From an uncultured Candidatus Saccharibacteria bacterium (GTDB lineage Bacteria > Patescibacteriota > Saccharimonadia > Saccharimonadales > Saccharimonadaceae), in the NCBI GenBank assembly GCA_947306055.1, contig CAMZFK010000002.1:1-56835 (forward strand): a DNA stretch of 56,835 bases. The letters are read 5' to 3'. A model generated the notes under the pieces. That model was not told where the DNA came from, did not search any database, and saw only the letters and a program-made list of their open reading frames with translations. Below, one piece after another: positions 8,050 through 16,841 of this stretch (its first letter is position 1; every line of letters begins with the position of its first letter). The position numbers and the translations under genes are program-made.

Positions 8050-9796
8050 AGAAGCCGAAGAAAGTATCATTAGCCTTCTTTTGTCAGAGGGTCTTGTAGA
8101 GGGTGCTCTAGTTAATAAAATAAGAGAAACTTTAGGAGATCAAGGCGGCTCAGTCCTTAACGAATTATCAAAGCAGGGGGCTACTAATGAAGACATGGTG
8201 GCACATGCCACGGCCGCTATTTTGGGTGTCCCGTATGTCGACCTAAAAAATATCGCCATAGATCAAGACATATTGAGCCTGATCCCGTACGAGGCTCAAA
8301 TTCGAGTAAAGGCTATTCCTCTCGGTGAAAAAGACGGTATGCTAAACGCTGCTATGGCAGATGTTACAAACGTTCAAGCGACCGATTACCTTTCAAATTT
8401 AACCGGTAAGCCTATCCGCGTCTGGATGTCGTCCGAACATGGCATTCGTGAAATGATTGAAAAAAATCATGGTGATTTTGCCGGAGTCAAAGAAGCAGTC
8501 CGTGAAACCAATGCAGAAGAAGCTGCCAAAGAGCAAAGCAATGTCAAAACAATTGTTCAGGACTCGCCGATCTCAAAAGCCCTTACTACGATTTTAAGTT
8601 ATGCTGTTCGAACTAAAACCTCAGATATCCACATTGAACCACTAGAGGACTCTTTGATTATCCGTTGTCGCGTCGATGGTGTGCTCAGAAAAATCATGGA
8701 ATTGCCAAAAAATGTTGCTCCGGCACTTGTGTCGCGCATCAAGATTTTAAGTAATCTTAAAATCGATGAACATCGTATTCCTCAAGACGGTCAATTTACA
8801 GTTGCGGTAGACGACAAAGAGGTAGACCTTCGTATCGCAATTTCGCCAGTAACTTGGGGTGAGCAAGTGGTAATTCGTCTTCTTGATAAAAGTGGCACGA
8901 GCATGAACATCGAAAAAATGGGTATGAGCGGCCACGCTCTCCGCACTGTGCTGTCCGGCATCAAGAAGCCAAACGGCATGATTTTAACATCAGGCCCTAC
9001 TGGCTCCGGTAAGTCCACGACGCTTTATGCTTTGATCCAGCAAATTAAATCTGAAGAAATTAATATTGTCACGCTCGAAGATCCAGTCGAATACAAGATG
9101 GAAGGCATCAACCAAATCCAGGTGAATGTTGACGCAGGCCTTACTTTCGCATCTGGGTTACGCTCGATTTTACGTCAAGATCCAGACGTGGTGATGGTGG
9201 GTGAGATTCGTGATAGCGAGACGGCTTCGCTAGCTGTTCAAGCAGCACTCACTGGCCACCTTGTATTCTCGACTCTTCACACCAACTCAGCAGCAGGCAT
9301 TTTACCTCGTCTTCTAGATATGGGCATCGAGCCATTTTTGCTCGCTTCTACTCTAAACGTTGTGATTGGCCAGCGCCTTGTCCGCCGTCTTACCGAAAAA
9401 CGTGAATTTCACAAATCGTCAGACATCGAGACTGCCGCCATTAATTCTATTGTCGGGGATATCTTGCCAACATCACCAGACGATGTAGCGGCGGTCAGCG
9501 AAGATCTTGGCTATCCAGGTCTCCCAGTCAAAAACGACAATTATTATATGCTTGCCAAAGGTATGGATACTAAGGAAACGCCGGGTGGGTACAAAGGTCG
9601 CGCCGGTCTTTATGAAACTATTGAAGTCGACGAAGACATTCAGAAGATGATTACTAGTCATGCCACCGCCGCAGAAATTATGCGCTTAGCGCGTTCTAAA
9701 GGTACTATTACCATGCGCCAAGACGGCATCCTGAAGGTTCTTTCTGGCATTACGTCTATCGATGAAGTTAATCGTGTAGCGAGTGATTTATCATAA
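8033..9796 (+). CDS. pilB: type IV pilus extension ATPase PilB
   Basis: 587 residues. An N-terminal GspE/MshE-type domain (about 1-150) precedes the secretion ATPase core: DIHIEP, Walker A GPTGSGKSTT (about residue 323), Asp box, Walker B VVMVGEIRDSETA and His box HLVFSTLHTN. The hexameric cytoplasmic motor drives pilin addition. The tetracysteine zinc motif of many PilB/GspE proteins is absent; that region reads EKREFHKSSDIE and carries an insertion up to about residue 520. ATG 8033 is supported by AAGGGG 7 nt upstream. Starting earlier would put the start inside the preceding Glu-rich codons. Confidence 0.93.
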   Translation: MALLTKEAEESIISLLLSEGLVEGALVNKIRETLGDQGGSVLNELSKQGATNEDMVAHATAAILGVPYVDLKNIAIDQDILSLIPYEAQIRVKAIPLGEKDGMLNAAMADVTNVQATDYLSNLTGKPIRVWMSSEHGIREMIEKNHGDFAGVKEAVRETNAEEAAKEQSNVKTIVQDSPISKALTTILSYAVRTKTSDIHIEPLEDSLIIRCRVDGVLRKIMELPKNVAPALVSRIKILSNLKIDEHRIPQDGQFTVAVDDKEVDLRIAISPVTWGEQVVIRLLDKSGTSMNIEKMGMSGHALRTVLSGIKKPNGMILTSGPTGSGKSTTLYALIQQIKSEEINIVTLEDPVEYKMEGINQIQVNVDAGLTFASGLRSILRQDPDVVMVGEIRDSETASLAVQAALTGHLVFSTLHTNSAAGILPRLLDMGIEPFLLASTLNVVIGQRLVRRLTEKREFHKSSDIETAAINSIVGDILPTSPDDVAAVSEDLGYPGLPVKNDNYYMLAKGMDTKETPGGYKGRAGLYETIEVDEDIQKMITSHATAAEIMRLARSKGTITMRQDGILKVLSGITSIDEVNRVASDLS

Positions 9797-9803
9797 TGCT
9801 TAT

Positions 9804-9811
9804 GGTATAAT
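9804..9811 (+). promoter_or_regulatory. extended -10 upstream of pilT
   Basis: TGG-like context (ATGG) plus TATAAT at 9806-9811; 6 nt separate it from ATG 9818, which places +1 on the A of the start codon. No Shine-Dalgarno is present. Confidence 0.65.
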
Positions 9812-9817
9812 AATAGT

Positions 9818-10900
9818 ATGGAAGAAAGCACGAACCAGAGACAAGTCAAAATCGAAATATTGCTCGAAGAGTGTATTCGTCGCAATGCTTCAGACTTACA
9901 TATTCAATATGGCTTACCTCCAATTTTGCGTATCGACGGGGCTCTCTCCCCGATTGTAGGAATGCCGCCGCTAAATGCTGACATGCTGAAAGACTTAATT
10001 TTTGCTACATTAGACGAAGAACAGCAAAAAATTTACCTAAAAGACAAAGAGTTTGATTACTCATTTGCTTTTGGCGATATTGGTCGTTTTCGCGTCAACG
10101 CTTTTCATGAGCGTGGCAAAATGGCTGCTGCCTTTCGTCTAATCCCGAACAAAATTAAATCCATCAATGATCTCGGTATGCCACCAATCGTTGAAACTTT
10201 TGCCGATTATCCTAGAGGTCTAGTCCTCGTTACCGGCCCTACTGGCTCTGGTAAATCTACCACCCTCGCAGCTATTATAGACAAAATCAATCGCGAGAAG
10301 AGCAAGCATATTATTACGATTGAAGACCCAATTGAATTTACACACAAATCTCAGCGTTCGGTCGTAGTCCAGCGTGAAGTTCATTATGATACGTTTAGTT
10401 TTGGCGCCGCGCTCCGCTCAGTTTTGCGTGAGGACCCAGATGTAGTTCTGATTGGTGAAATGCGTGACCTTGAGACTATCCAAGCAGCAATCACTATTGC
10501 CGAGACGGGCCATCTAGTCTTTGCTACTTTACACACGAATTCTGCTGCACAATCCATCGATCGTATGATTGACGTATTTCCAGCACATCAGCAAGGGCAG
10601 ATTCGTTCACAGCTCGCTGGCATGCTAAACGCAGTCTGTTCGCAGCGCTTAGTCCCAGCAGTTGGCGGTGGGCGTGTCGTTGCGGCAGAAATTTTGGTAG
10701 CAAATCCTGCCGTCCGCTCACTCATCCGTGAAGGTAAGACTTTCCAGCTCGACACAGCAATCCAGACCGGCGCCGACCAAGGTATGCAGACGTTAGATCG
10801 TACGCTAGCCAAGCTGGTTCGTAGTGGCGAAGTTACTTATGAAGACGCAAGAGACTATGCTGTAGACATTAACGATTTTGATCGCTATACGAAGGGCTAA
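9818..10900 (+). CDS. pilT: pilus retraction ATPase PilT
   Basis: 360 residues, the normal PilT length. The N-terminal PAS-like domain (RNASDLHIQYGLPPILRIDG) precedes the RecA-like core with Walker A GPTGSGKSTT (about residue 140), Walker B DVVLIGEMRDLETI and His box GHLVFATLHTN. The PilT-type AIRNLIRE helix appears as AVRSLIREGKTFQL. It powers pilus disassembly for twitching and DNA or host contact. It is read from its own apparently leaderless promoter although embedded in the pilus cluster, so retraction may be tuned apart from pilB. pilC follows after 1 nt. Confidence 0.95.
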   Translation: MEESTNQRQVKIEILLEECIRRNASDLHIQYGLPPILRIDGALSPIVGMPPLNADMLKDLIFATLDEEQQKIYLKDKEFDYSFAFGDIGRFRVNAFHERGKMAAAFRLIPNKIKSINDLGMPPIVETFADYPRGLVLVTGPTGSGKSTTLAAIIDKINREKSKHIITIEDPIEFTHKSQRSVVVQREVHYDTFSFGAALRSVLREDPDVVLIGEMRDLETIQAAITIAETGHLVFATLHTNSAAQSIDRMIDVFPAHQQGQIRSQLAGMLNAVCSQRLVPAVGGGRVVAAEILVANPAVRSLIREGKTFQLDTAIQTGADQGMQTLDRTLAKLVRSGEVTYEDARDYAVDINDFDRYTKG

Positions 10901-10901
10901 A

Positions 10902-12113
10902 ATGAAGCGTTTTAATTACAAAGCAAAAGAGAAAGCCACCGGCAAAATGATAAAAGGTAGCATCCAGGCGGACAACGAACGCACCGCAGGGAAGCTTCTT
11001 TTAGAGCAGGGATACATTCCGCAGACCGTAGTAGAAGAAGGTGCCGCCAACCCACTCTTGAAGGCTCAAAATCGTGTCAATAATAAAGACAAGATTATGT
11101 TTACACGCCAGCTAGCTACGTTGATTGGCGCTGGTTTACCGCTATCTGCTAGCCTCCGCACGGTTTCCGAACAGACTCAAAGCAAAGGCATGAAGACCAT
11201 CGCAGAAGAGATTATCGCCGCCGTAGAATCAGGGAAGAGCCTCTATGAAGCCTTTTCGGCCCATCCAAAAATCTTCAATGGTGTCTATCTTGCTCTTATT
11301 CAAGCTGGCGAAAAGTCTGGTACGCTAGATGTGGCACTTAAGCGTATTGCTGACCAAGAAGAGAAAGATGCCGCCATGATGGGCAAAATCAAGGGAGCAT
11401 TAGTCTACCCGGGGATTATTTTGGGGGTTATTGTCGCAGTTTTGGCATTTATGATGATTATGGTTGTCCCGCAAGTAAAAAGTCTCTACGAAGACATGGG
11501 AGAAGAATTGCCAGGCCTTACGCAAGGGCTTGTCGATATGACAGATTTCTTTGGTAGCTTCTGGTGGCTAGTCTTGCTAATTCTAGGTATTATTGTTGGC
11601 GGGGGTATTTATCTGGTTAAAACTACCCCAGTCGGTAGGCGCGCCGCCGATACATTCAAAATCCATGTGCCACTATTTGGAGGTCTTTTCCGCAAACTTT
11701 ATGTTTCACGTTTTGCTCGTACCGCCGAAATGATGTTAGCTACAGGCGTCCCAATGCTTGACTCTATCAGTATCGCTATTGGAGCCATTAATAACTCTGT
11801 CGTTGAGACAGAATTCAAAAAATCGCTCGACATTATTAAAGGCGGCAAGAGTCTTTCCGAGGCTTTGTCGGACCGTAAATTTATGTTGCCACTAGTCCCG
11901 CAGATGGCTGGCATCGGTGAGCAATCTGGCAAAATTGACGAAATGCTAGGCAAAGCCGCTCAAGTTTACGAAAATGAACTCGACGAACAGATTAGCAATA
12001 TTTCTACCATGATTGAACCAATTTTGATGGTCATCATGGCAGGACTTATTGGTGTAGTAGTTGGCGGTACACTACTACCGATTTATTCGTTAGTAAACGA
12101 AGTTGCTAAATAA
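10902..12113 (+). CDS. pilC: pilus inner-membrane platform protein PilC
   Basis: 403 residues with two GspF/PilC (T2SSF) repeats: FTRQLATLIGAGLPLSASLRTV (about residue 66) and FARTAEMMLATGVPMLDSISIA (about residue 270). There are three membrane segments: VYPGIILGVIVAVLAFMMIMVV, WWLVLLILGIIVGGGIYLV and MVIMAGLIGVVVGGTLLPIY. It forms the rotor-like platform that contacts PilB and PilT. ATG 10902 follows the pilT stop by one base. An alternative ATG at 10878 lies inside pilT. Confidence 0.94.
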   Translation: MKRFNYKAKEKATGKMIKGSIQADNERTAGKLLLEQGYIPQTVVEEGAANPLLKAQNRVNNKDKIMFTRQLATLIGAGLPLSASLRTVSEQTQSKGMKTIAEEIIAAVESGKSLYEAFSAHPKIFNGVYLALIQAGEKSGTLDVALKRIADQEEKDAAMMGKIKGALVYPGIILGVIVAVLAFMMIMVVPQVKSLYEDMGEELPGLTQGLVDMTDFFGSFWWLVLLILGIIVGGGIYLVKTTPVGRRAADTFKIHVPLFGGLFRKLYVSRFARTAEMMLATGVPMLDSISIAIGAINNSVVETEFKKSLDIIKGGKSLSEALSDRKFMLPLVPQMAGIGEQSGKIDEMLGKAAQVYENELDEQISNISTMIEPILMVIMAGLIGVVVGGTLLPIYSLVNEVAK

Positions 12114-12126
12114 AAGCATAAACCTC

Positions 12127-12155
12127 TTGATTTTTGTGAGAAATTCAGTTATGAT
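12127..12155 (+). promoter_or_regulatory. promoter of the major-pilin-like gene
   Basis: TTGATT, 17-bp spacer, TATGAT. The roughly 28-nt leader that follows carries a Shine-Dalgarno (AGAAAGGA), unlike the leaderless neighbours, which suits a highly translated pilin. Confidence 0.7.
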
Positions 12156-12189
12156 AAACTTAAGCGTAAAATCTAGAAAGGATTTATTT

Positions 12190-12825
12190 ATGGCTGATAA
12201 AAAATTAAACAAGGAAGGCTTTACGATTATCGAGGTCGTGCTTGTTCTCGCTATCGCCGGTCTCATATTTCTTATGGTATTCGTTGCGCTTCCAGCTTTG
12301 CAGGGCTCACAGCGTGATACTCAGCGCCGTCAAGACATGTCTCGTGTCAGCAACGCCCTAGTCCAGTATCAAACAAACAACAGCACCAAGAGCAACAACT
12401 TACCAGCCGAAGGCAGTTGGCAAGCCCCATCAGAAATCAACAGTGCGGGGTACTACCCAATTGGCGAATGCAACAATTCCGCATGTAGATTTGTTCGCGA
12501 TTACTTAAATGCAGCTTCTGCCAATACTGACGAAAACACATTTAAGGATCCAGAAGGCGTTCCATACAATGTTGTGATTACGATGAATATTTACAAGAAT
12601 GGGCTATCTACTGTTCCATCCGCCATTGGCGACAGCAAATTATTAGTAGACACGAATGGCTCCATCACTATCGACAACGGCAACAAGGCCTTCAAAGACC
12701 ACGTCGTTTATATCATCCCAGGCGGTAAGTGTGATGGTGAATCCGTAGTCAAATCTACCGTTCGTCACTTTGCGATTCTATATCGCCTCGAGACGGCCGG
12801 TACCTATTGTCTAGACGACCAATAG
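12190..12825 (+). CDS. type IV pilin
   Basis: 211 residues. Class III prepilin leader MADKKLNKEG is followed by FTIIEVVLVLAIAGLIFLMV: cleavage after Gly, Phe at +1, Glu at +5, then the hydrophobic N-terminal helix. The globular part holds Cys residues (ECNNSACRF; GGKCDGE...GTYCLDDQ), including the C-terminal pair typical of a D-region disulfide. It is the likely major subunit because it alone in this cluster has a strong separate promoter, leader and terminator. It resembles the convergent pilin at 12991-13572 (shared start, HFAILYRLE / KVAILYRLE near the end), so the two are paralogues. Confidence 0.9.
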   Translation: MADKKLNKEGFTIIEVVLVLAIAGLIFLMVFVALPALQGSQRDTQRRQDMSRVSNALVQYQTNNSTKSNNLPAEGSWQAPSEINSAGYYPIGECNNSACRFVRDYLNAASANTDENTFKDPEGVPYNVVITMNIYKNGLSTVPSAIGDSKLLVDTNGSITIDNGNKAFKDHVVYIIPGGKCDGESVVKSTVRHFAILYRLETAGTYCLDDQ

Positions 12826-12841
12826 AATAAATCCTAGCTAG

Positions 12842-12877
12842 AATAAAATCACCCCACTTAAGAGGGGTGATTTTATT
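12842..12877. terminator. bidirectional terminator between convergent pilin genes
   Basis: 14-bp perfect inverted repeat AATAAAATCACCCC / GGGGTGATTTTATT with an 8-nt loop. T-rich right arms on both strands can end both converging transcripts. Confidence 0.85.
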
Positions 12878-12990
12878 GGAGCGATTTATCTATCCATTAC
12901 GCTACTAAGCGGCGTCGCATCACTACACTACCATACTAAGCAACGCCACACTCTGCAACATACCGCACCCCATTTCAGCAGTATATATTT

Positions 12991-13572
12991 TTATGTGTTC
13001 GAACAGTGAACGCCACCGCCTTCAAGGCGATAAAGAATTGCAACTTTACGATTATTTGCTGAGGCTACGGCAGTTTCTCCAGAACAGGTCGCCCCGATTA
13101 CGATATATACATTATACTCGTTCGGGAAAGAAGAATTGGCCAACTTATTTAGATCATTGTTTGGGCAAGGCGTATCAGGGGTCTTTTTATTGCAAGACAT
13201 GATAAGCCAATTATAACGAGGCCCGTCCGGATCACTATAGTCTTCGCCGAAATAGCCACGATAAAACCCGCTCCAAGACGTATCAGATAACGCAGAAGAA
13301 GGGACGATGCTATCGCCAGCGATCTTGACTGATTGCCCTGCGTTTACGATAGACTGCTCACCGGTCGTTAGTGTAGGCAAAGCACCACGGTTGTTATTTG
13401 TCTGGAAATTTTGTAATTGTTGCGCCAGCTTTAGCACGTCATCACGCCTCTCGGAGTCACGCTCAGAGGCCCAAAGCGCTGGCAGAGCCGTAAAAGTCAA
13501 AGCGAAAATCAGCCCAGCTATCGCTAAGACCAATATTACTTCTATCAAGGTAAAACCATTCTTCTTATCCAT
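12991..13572 (-). CDS. type IV pilin, second paralogue
   Basis: 193 residues. MDKKNG|FTLIEVILVLAIAGLIFALT has the prepilin cleavage site with Phe +1 and Glu +5. Cys residues occur at MSCNKKTPDTPC, GATCSGE and VHCSNT. It lies convergent to the other pilin. On the minus strand TTGAAT, 16 bp, TATACT ends 6 nt before the ATG, predicting a leaderless transcript. The 113 nt between this stop and the shared terminator contain only a short repeat of TACTAAGC (two copies). The inverted, separately expressed paralogue may be a minor or alternative subunit. Confidence 0.88.
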   Translation of the reverse strand: MDKKNGFTLIEVILVLAIAGLIFALTFTALPALWASERDSERRDDVLKLAQQLQNFQTNNNRGALPTLTTGEQSIVNAGQSVKIAGDSIVPSSALSDTSWSGFYRGYFGEDYSDPDGPRYNWLIMSCNKKTPDTPCPNNDLNKLANSSFPNEYNVYIVIGATCSGETAVASANNRKVAILYRLEGGGVHCSNT

Positions 13573-13629
13573 ACTTTAAGTATAAATTAAAAAACAGAAA
13601 ATTCAAGATAGTTATGGTAAAATTAAGAC

Positions 13630-14415
13630 ATGCAGATTGGGTTTCACATCCTTATGACAATCGTCGGCGCCCTTTTTGGTTCATTTTTGTGCTGCCAAGC
13701 CCGTCGGCTCCGCGCTAGGGAATTAAACCACCAAAAATTCGGTCCTCGCTCGATTTGCCTACACTGCAAGCATCAGCTTAGATGGTATGAAAACATCCCC
13801 ATCTTCTCTTGGCTTATCCAAAGAGGCAAATGTCGAAAATGTGGTCAAAAAATCGGGCTTCTAGAAATCCTCTCAGAGATTGGCACTATGCTGGCTATGC
13901 TTATTATAAGCACAAGCATAGATATAGCGCTAGCCTCTCCGCTAGACTGGATAATTTTTGCTTTTACGGTATTGCTTACTCTAAGCCTATGCTTTTTAGC
14001 AATTTACGATGGTGCATACGGGGAACTACCAAGCCTAATATTGACTTTTTCGGTGATTTGTGCTATAATTATATATGTAATATCTTGTATTCAAGATTCA
14101 GCCTTTAATCTAGACGCATTAGGCGGCGCACTTCTTCTGGGGGGATTATATTTAATACTCTACCTCGTGTCCAAAGGTAAATGGGTAGGAGATGGCGACT
14201 GGATATTGGCTACTACCATCGGCCTTGCTCTCGGCTCAACCTGGCTATCCCTTATAGCGCTCTTTGTCGCTAATTTTTCGGCTTGTATCATTATGTCTCC
14301 ATCCGCCATCAAGTCTAAGTCCCATAAAATCTATTTTGGACCGTTCTTAGTATTGGCATTTTTCATCGTCTTCGCTCTCGGCGATTTTCTGGTGTCGCCA
14401 TTTAGTATGTTATAA
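13630..14415 (+). CDS. pilD: prepilin peptidase PilD
   Basis: 261 residues, polytopic. The N-terminal cytoplasmic domain keeps the zinc tetracysteine (CLHCKHQLRW...CRKCGQ) and the GSFLCCQ methylase-side region. The aspartyl protease residues are in AIYDGAYGELP and GDGDW. Seven or eight hydrophobic helices follow. It cleaves prepilin leaders after Gly and may N-methylate residue +1. TAAAAT (13618-13623, after TGG) ends 6 nt before the ATG, so it is probably leaderless. The stop codon TAA lies within the -10 hexamer of the next gene. Confidence 0.92.
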   Translation: MQIGFHILMTIVGALFGSFLCCQARRLRARELNHQKFGPRSICLHCKHQLRWYENIPIFSWLIQRGKCRKCGQKIGLLEILSEIGTMLAMLIISTSIDIALASPLDWIIFAFTVLLTLSLCFLAIYDGAYGELPSLILTFSVICAIIIYVISCIQDSAFNLDALGGALLLGGLYLILYLVSKGKWVGDGDWILATTIGLALGSTWLSLIALFVANFSACIIMSPSAIKSKSHKIYFGPFLVLAFFIVFALGDFLVSPFSML

Positions 14416-14416
14416 T
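14409..14416 (+). promoter_or_regulatory. extended -10 of the minor-pilin gene, overlapping the pilD stop
   Basis: TGT then TATAAT (14411-14416); bases 14413-14415 are the TAA of pilD. A 6-nt gap to ATG 14423 predicts leaderless transcription. Confidence 0.65.
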
Positions 14417-14422
14417 AAAAAT

Positions 14423-15130
14423 ATGCATAAGAAGAAAGGCGACACCCTTGTAGAAGTTACTCTAGCGATAGGGATTTTTTCAATGGTTGCCATTGCCGTC
14501 GTATCAGTAATTAGCGGCAGCACTTCTGGTGCACAGGATGCTCTCGAAGTCACTATTACGCGCGAGGAAATTGATTCTCAAGCTGAGGCGCTCAGGTTTA
14601 TTCATGATTCATACATTTCTGGTGGTGTCTCCAATGAGGCCAAAGACGATAAATATGTCAAACTTTGGCGAAACATTACGGCCCGCGCGAGGAATAAAAG
14701 CGACTCGCTAGAATTTATCCCAGACACCTGTGCAAATGTCTACAAGAACAATAGTCTAAATGAGCAGGGAGCTTTTCTTATCAACACCCGCGCACTTGGG
14801 GCAAGCGATATTGCAAATGCTCTAATTACCCCGACATCAAACGTCTTCGTGGAGGCATCCACCTACCCACGCATAATATACAGAAATGCCGCTGATGATG
14901 TCTTGCTTGATCAGAATGTCGACAAGGTAGTTAGCCGCGCCGAAGGGATTTTCGTTATACCGATCAAAGATAATAAGTCCACAAGTATTGTTACGCCAAA
15001 TGGCGTTAAGACCAAATCCGCCTACTACGACTTCTATATCCGTACCTGTTGGTATGCACCGGGCGCCGATCGCCCATCGACCATCTCGACGGTCATTCGC
15101 CTATACGATCCAAACATCATTGAATACTAA
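14423..15130 (+). CDS. minor pilin / pseudopilin-like protein
   Basis: 235 residues. MHKKKG|DTLVEVTLAIGIFSMVAIAVVSVIS is a prepilin-type N-terminus with Glu at +5, but +1 is Asp instead of Phe or Met. The soluble part (residues 35-235) has few Cys and no strong family match; its position after pilD resembles PilV/PilW-type minor pilins that initiate fibres. It ends 5 nt before the convergent recombinase stop. Confidence 0.78.
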   Translation: MHKKKGDTLVEVTLAIGIFSMVAIAVVSVISGSTSGAQDALEVTITREEIDSQAEALRFIHDSYISGGVSNEAKDDKYVKLWRNITARARNKSDSLEFIPDTCANVYKNNSLNEQGAFLINTRALGASDIANALITPTSNVFVEASTYPRIIYRNAADDVLLDQNVDKVVSRAEGIFVIPIKDNKSTSIVTPNGVKTKSAYYDFYIRTCWYAPGADRPSTISTVIRLYDPNIIEY

Positions 15131-15135
15131 AATTA

Positions 15136-16074
15136 TCAATGCGTCTCAGAATGAAATTTTTCATGTATCTCACGAAGATGCGCATCTGTTACGTGTGTAT
15201 AAATTTGTGTAGTCGAAATATCAGCGTGCCCAAGCATTGACTGCACTGCGCGCAAATCTGCGCCATTCATCAATAAGTCGGTCGCAAAAGAATGTCTTAA
15301 AGTATGTGGCGAGACGTGTTTCGTGATGCCGGCTAGGCGAGCGTATTTTTCGACGATTCTCTCTATCGAGCGAGCCGTCATGCGCCGATAATTTCCAGAA
15401 GTATCGGCCGTCTGTAAATTTTTTGAATTATTCAAAAACAGCGCCGGCAGGGAATCGGTTCTAGCGTCAAGGTAGTCGCGTACCCTATCCGCGCAAGCCT
15501 CGCTAATAAAAATTGGTCGATCCTTAGAGCCTTTACCGCGAACCATGAACTCGCGTCGTTCAAGATTGATAGAATCACGATTGAGATTCACAAGCTCAGA
15601 TACGCGTAGCCCTCCAGAATATAAGAGCTCAATAATCGCACGATCCCTTAAGCCCGACTCATTACTTGTGTCGATTTGATTTAGCATCTCTTCCACTTCA
15701 TCAAAATGCAAAAAACTCACCTGTTTTCGTATCACTCTAGGGAGCTCAATCAAAGATGGATCAAGAGATTTAATCTCGCGCTTCACGAGATATTTCATGA
15801 AACCGCGCAGAGCGATAAGATGATACGCCTGTGTGATAGTCTTGAAATCGTCCCCACCATTTTCTGAACCATAACGATTAAGTTTTAGACGATATTTTCT
15901 TAAGACCTCTCGATTAATATCGCCAGGCTTAATATCGTCCTTATTCAAAATTTCCTGAGTAATCTCTAGAAATCTTTCAAGATATAGCCGATAATTTTCG
16001 ATCGTCTTTTTCGAGCGACCGCTCTCAATCTCCAGATGCTCCAAAAAATCTTCAATCAAATCAGAGATATACAT
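15136..16074 (-). CDS. Xer-type tyrosine recombinase
   Basis: 312 residues. SAM-like core-binding domain (about 1-95: FLEHLEIESGRSKKTIENYRLYLERFL) and catalytic domain with Arg in LLYSGGLRVSELVNL, Lys in GKGSKDRP, HTLRHSFATDLL, LGHADISTTQIYTHV (His and the nucleophile Tyr). CPR genomes often have one Xer protein doing XerC/D work: resolving chromosome dimers at dif. An integrase role is less likely given no mobile genes nearby. On the minus strand TATAAT ends 6 nt before ATG 16074. The in-frame TTG at 16089 would lie inside that hexamer. Confidence 0.9.
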   Translation of the reverse strand: MYISDLIEDFLEHLEIESGRSKKTIENYRLYLERFLEITQEILNKDDIKPGDINREVLRKYRLKLNRYGSENGGDDFKTITQAYHLIALRGFMKYLVKREIKSLDPSLIELPRVIRKQVSFLHFDEVEEMLNQIDTSNESGLRDRAIIELLYSGGLRVSELVNLNRDSINLERREFMVRGKGSKDRPIFISEACADRVRDYLDARTDSLPALFLNNSKNLQTADTSGNYRRMTARSIERIVEKYARLAGITKHVSPHTLRHSFATDLLMNGADLRAVQSMLGHADISTTQIYTHVTDAHLREIHEKFHSETH

Positions 16075-16126
16075 AACTAAATTATACAAAAATTATTATA
16101 AATGTAAAACCTCGCCTCGAATTGTA

Positions 16127-16135
16127 TGATATAAT
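16127..16135 (+). promoter_or_regulatory. extended -10 of ndk
   Basis: TGA-TATAAT; the -35 region is poor. The leader of about 12 nt carries AAAAGGAG before ATG 16154. Confidence 0.65.
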
Positions 16136-16153
16136 ATCTGAAAAGGAGAATTT

Positions 16154-16669
16154 ATGGCAAAAACAGATGACTATATCCAGAGAACTTTAGTCGTATTAAA
16201 ACCGGATACGGTTCAACGTGGTATCATTGGCGAGATTATCCAGCGTTTTGAACGTGTCGGTCTTAAAATTGTTGGTATGAAAATGGTTATGCCAGACGAG
16301 AGGCTTTATCGTATGCACTATGAGGATATCGGCAAGATGATCACTCGTCGTGGCGAGCAGGCTTTCCGTTACAATGTAGAATATATGATGACCGGCCCAG
16401 TTATTGCTATGGTTCTTGAGGGCGTCGAAGCTCAGCCACTCGTCCGCAAGATTGTCGGCCCTACTGAACCAAAAGCCGCAGAAATGGGCACCATCCGCGG
16501 CGATTTCAGCCACATGAGCTTCGGCTATTCCGATGCCAAAGGCACTGGCGTGCCAAATCTTGTCCACGCTTCTGGCTCTCTCGAAGAAGCCAAAGCTGAG
16601 ATTGATCTCTGGTTCAACGCCAACGAGCTTTACGACTACAGCGATCTAAACGAAAAATACACTCGCTAG
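16154..16669 (+). CDS. ndk: nucleoside diphosphate kinase
   Basis: 171 residues. It carries TLVVLKPDTVQRG (substrate-binding Lys), RGEQAFRYNVEYMMTGPVIAMVLEG and the catalytic His in NLVHASGS. NDK moves the gamma-phosphate between NTPs and NDPs. It is longer than the usual 140-150 residues because of a C-terminal extension (WFNANELYDYSDLNEKYTR) and an insert around SHMSFGYSDAKGTG before the His motif. It is a single-gene unit with its own promoter and terminator. In an organism with little nucleotide synthesis, this balances imported nucleotides (inference). Confidence 0.93.
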   Translation: MAKTDDYIQRTLVVLKPDTVQRGIIGEIIQRFERVGLKIVGMKMVMPDERLYRMHYEDIGKMITRRGEQAFRYNVEYMMTGPVIAMVLEGVEAQPLVRKIVGPTEPKAAEMGTIRGDFSHMSFGYSDAKGTGVPNLVHASGSLEEAKAEIDLWFNANELYDYSDLNEKYTR

Positions 16670-16680
16670 TAAATAGCACA

Positions 16681-16709
16681 AACGAGCTACGTATAGTAGC
16701 TCGTTTTTT
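16681..16709 (+). terminator. ndk terminator
   Basis: AACGAGCTAC-GTATA-GTAGCTCGTT, a 10-bp perfect stem followed by TTTT. Confidence 0.9.
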
Positions 16710-16721
16710 ATGACAAAAAAA

Positions 16722-16798
16722 TGGTGACCTGGGCGGGAGTTGAACCCACAACCTTCTCCTTAGGACGGAGCTGCTCTATCCAATTGAGCTACCAAGCC
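16722..16798 (-). tRNA. tRNA-Arg (anticodon CCU)
   Basis: Minus-strand cloverleaf: acceptor GGCTTGG / CCAGGTC (two G-U), D stem GCTC/GAGC, anticodon loop GTCCTAA reading CCU, T arm GTGGG-TTCAACT-CCCGC, encoded CCA after discriminator A. The top pair of the anticodon stem is a G-A mismatch. It decodes AGG. A minus-strand TGG-TATAAT (16902-16910 reversed) lies about 100 nt upstream. Confidence 0.93.
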
Positions 16799-16808
16799 AA
16801 GCGAGAGG

Positions 16809-16841
16809 AATAATATTAAAAAACAAGTTTTTAATATTATT
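16809..16841. repeat. 14-bp perfect A/T-only inverted repeat
   Basis: AATAATATTAAAAA and its exact complement flank a 5-nt loop, in the tRNA-Arg precursor leader region. With no G-C pairs it is not a classic terminator; it could be a processing hairpin. Confidence 0.6.

Noticed and set aside
12993-13579. Open frames on the strand opposite the second pilin
   Set aside because: They lack ribosome sites and family features and mirror the codon structure of the real pilin gene.
16809-16841. Terminator after ndk or before the SurA-like gene
   Set aside because: The stem has only A-T pairs, lacks a following T run, and ndk already ends at a strong terminator.
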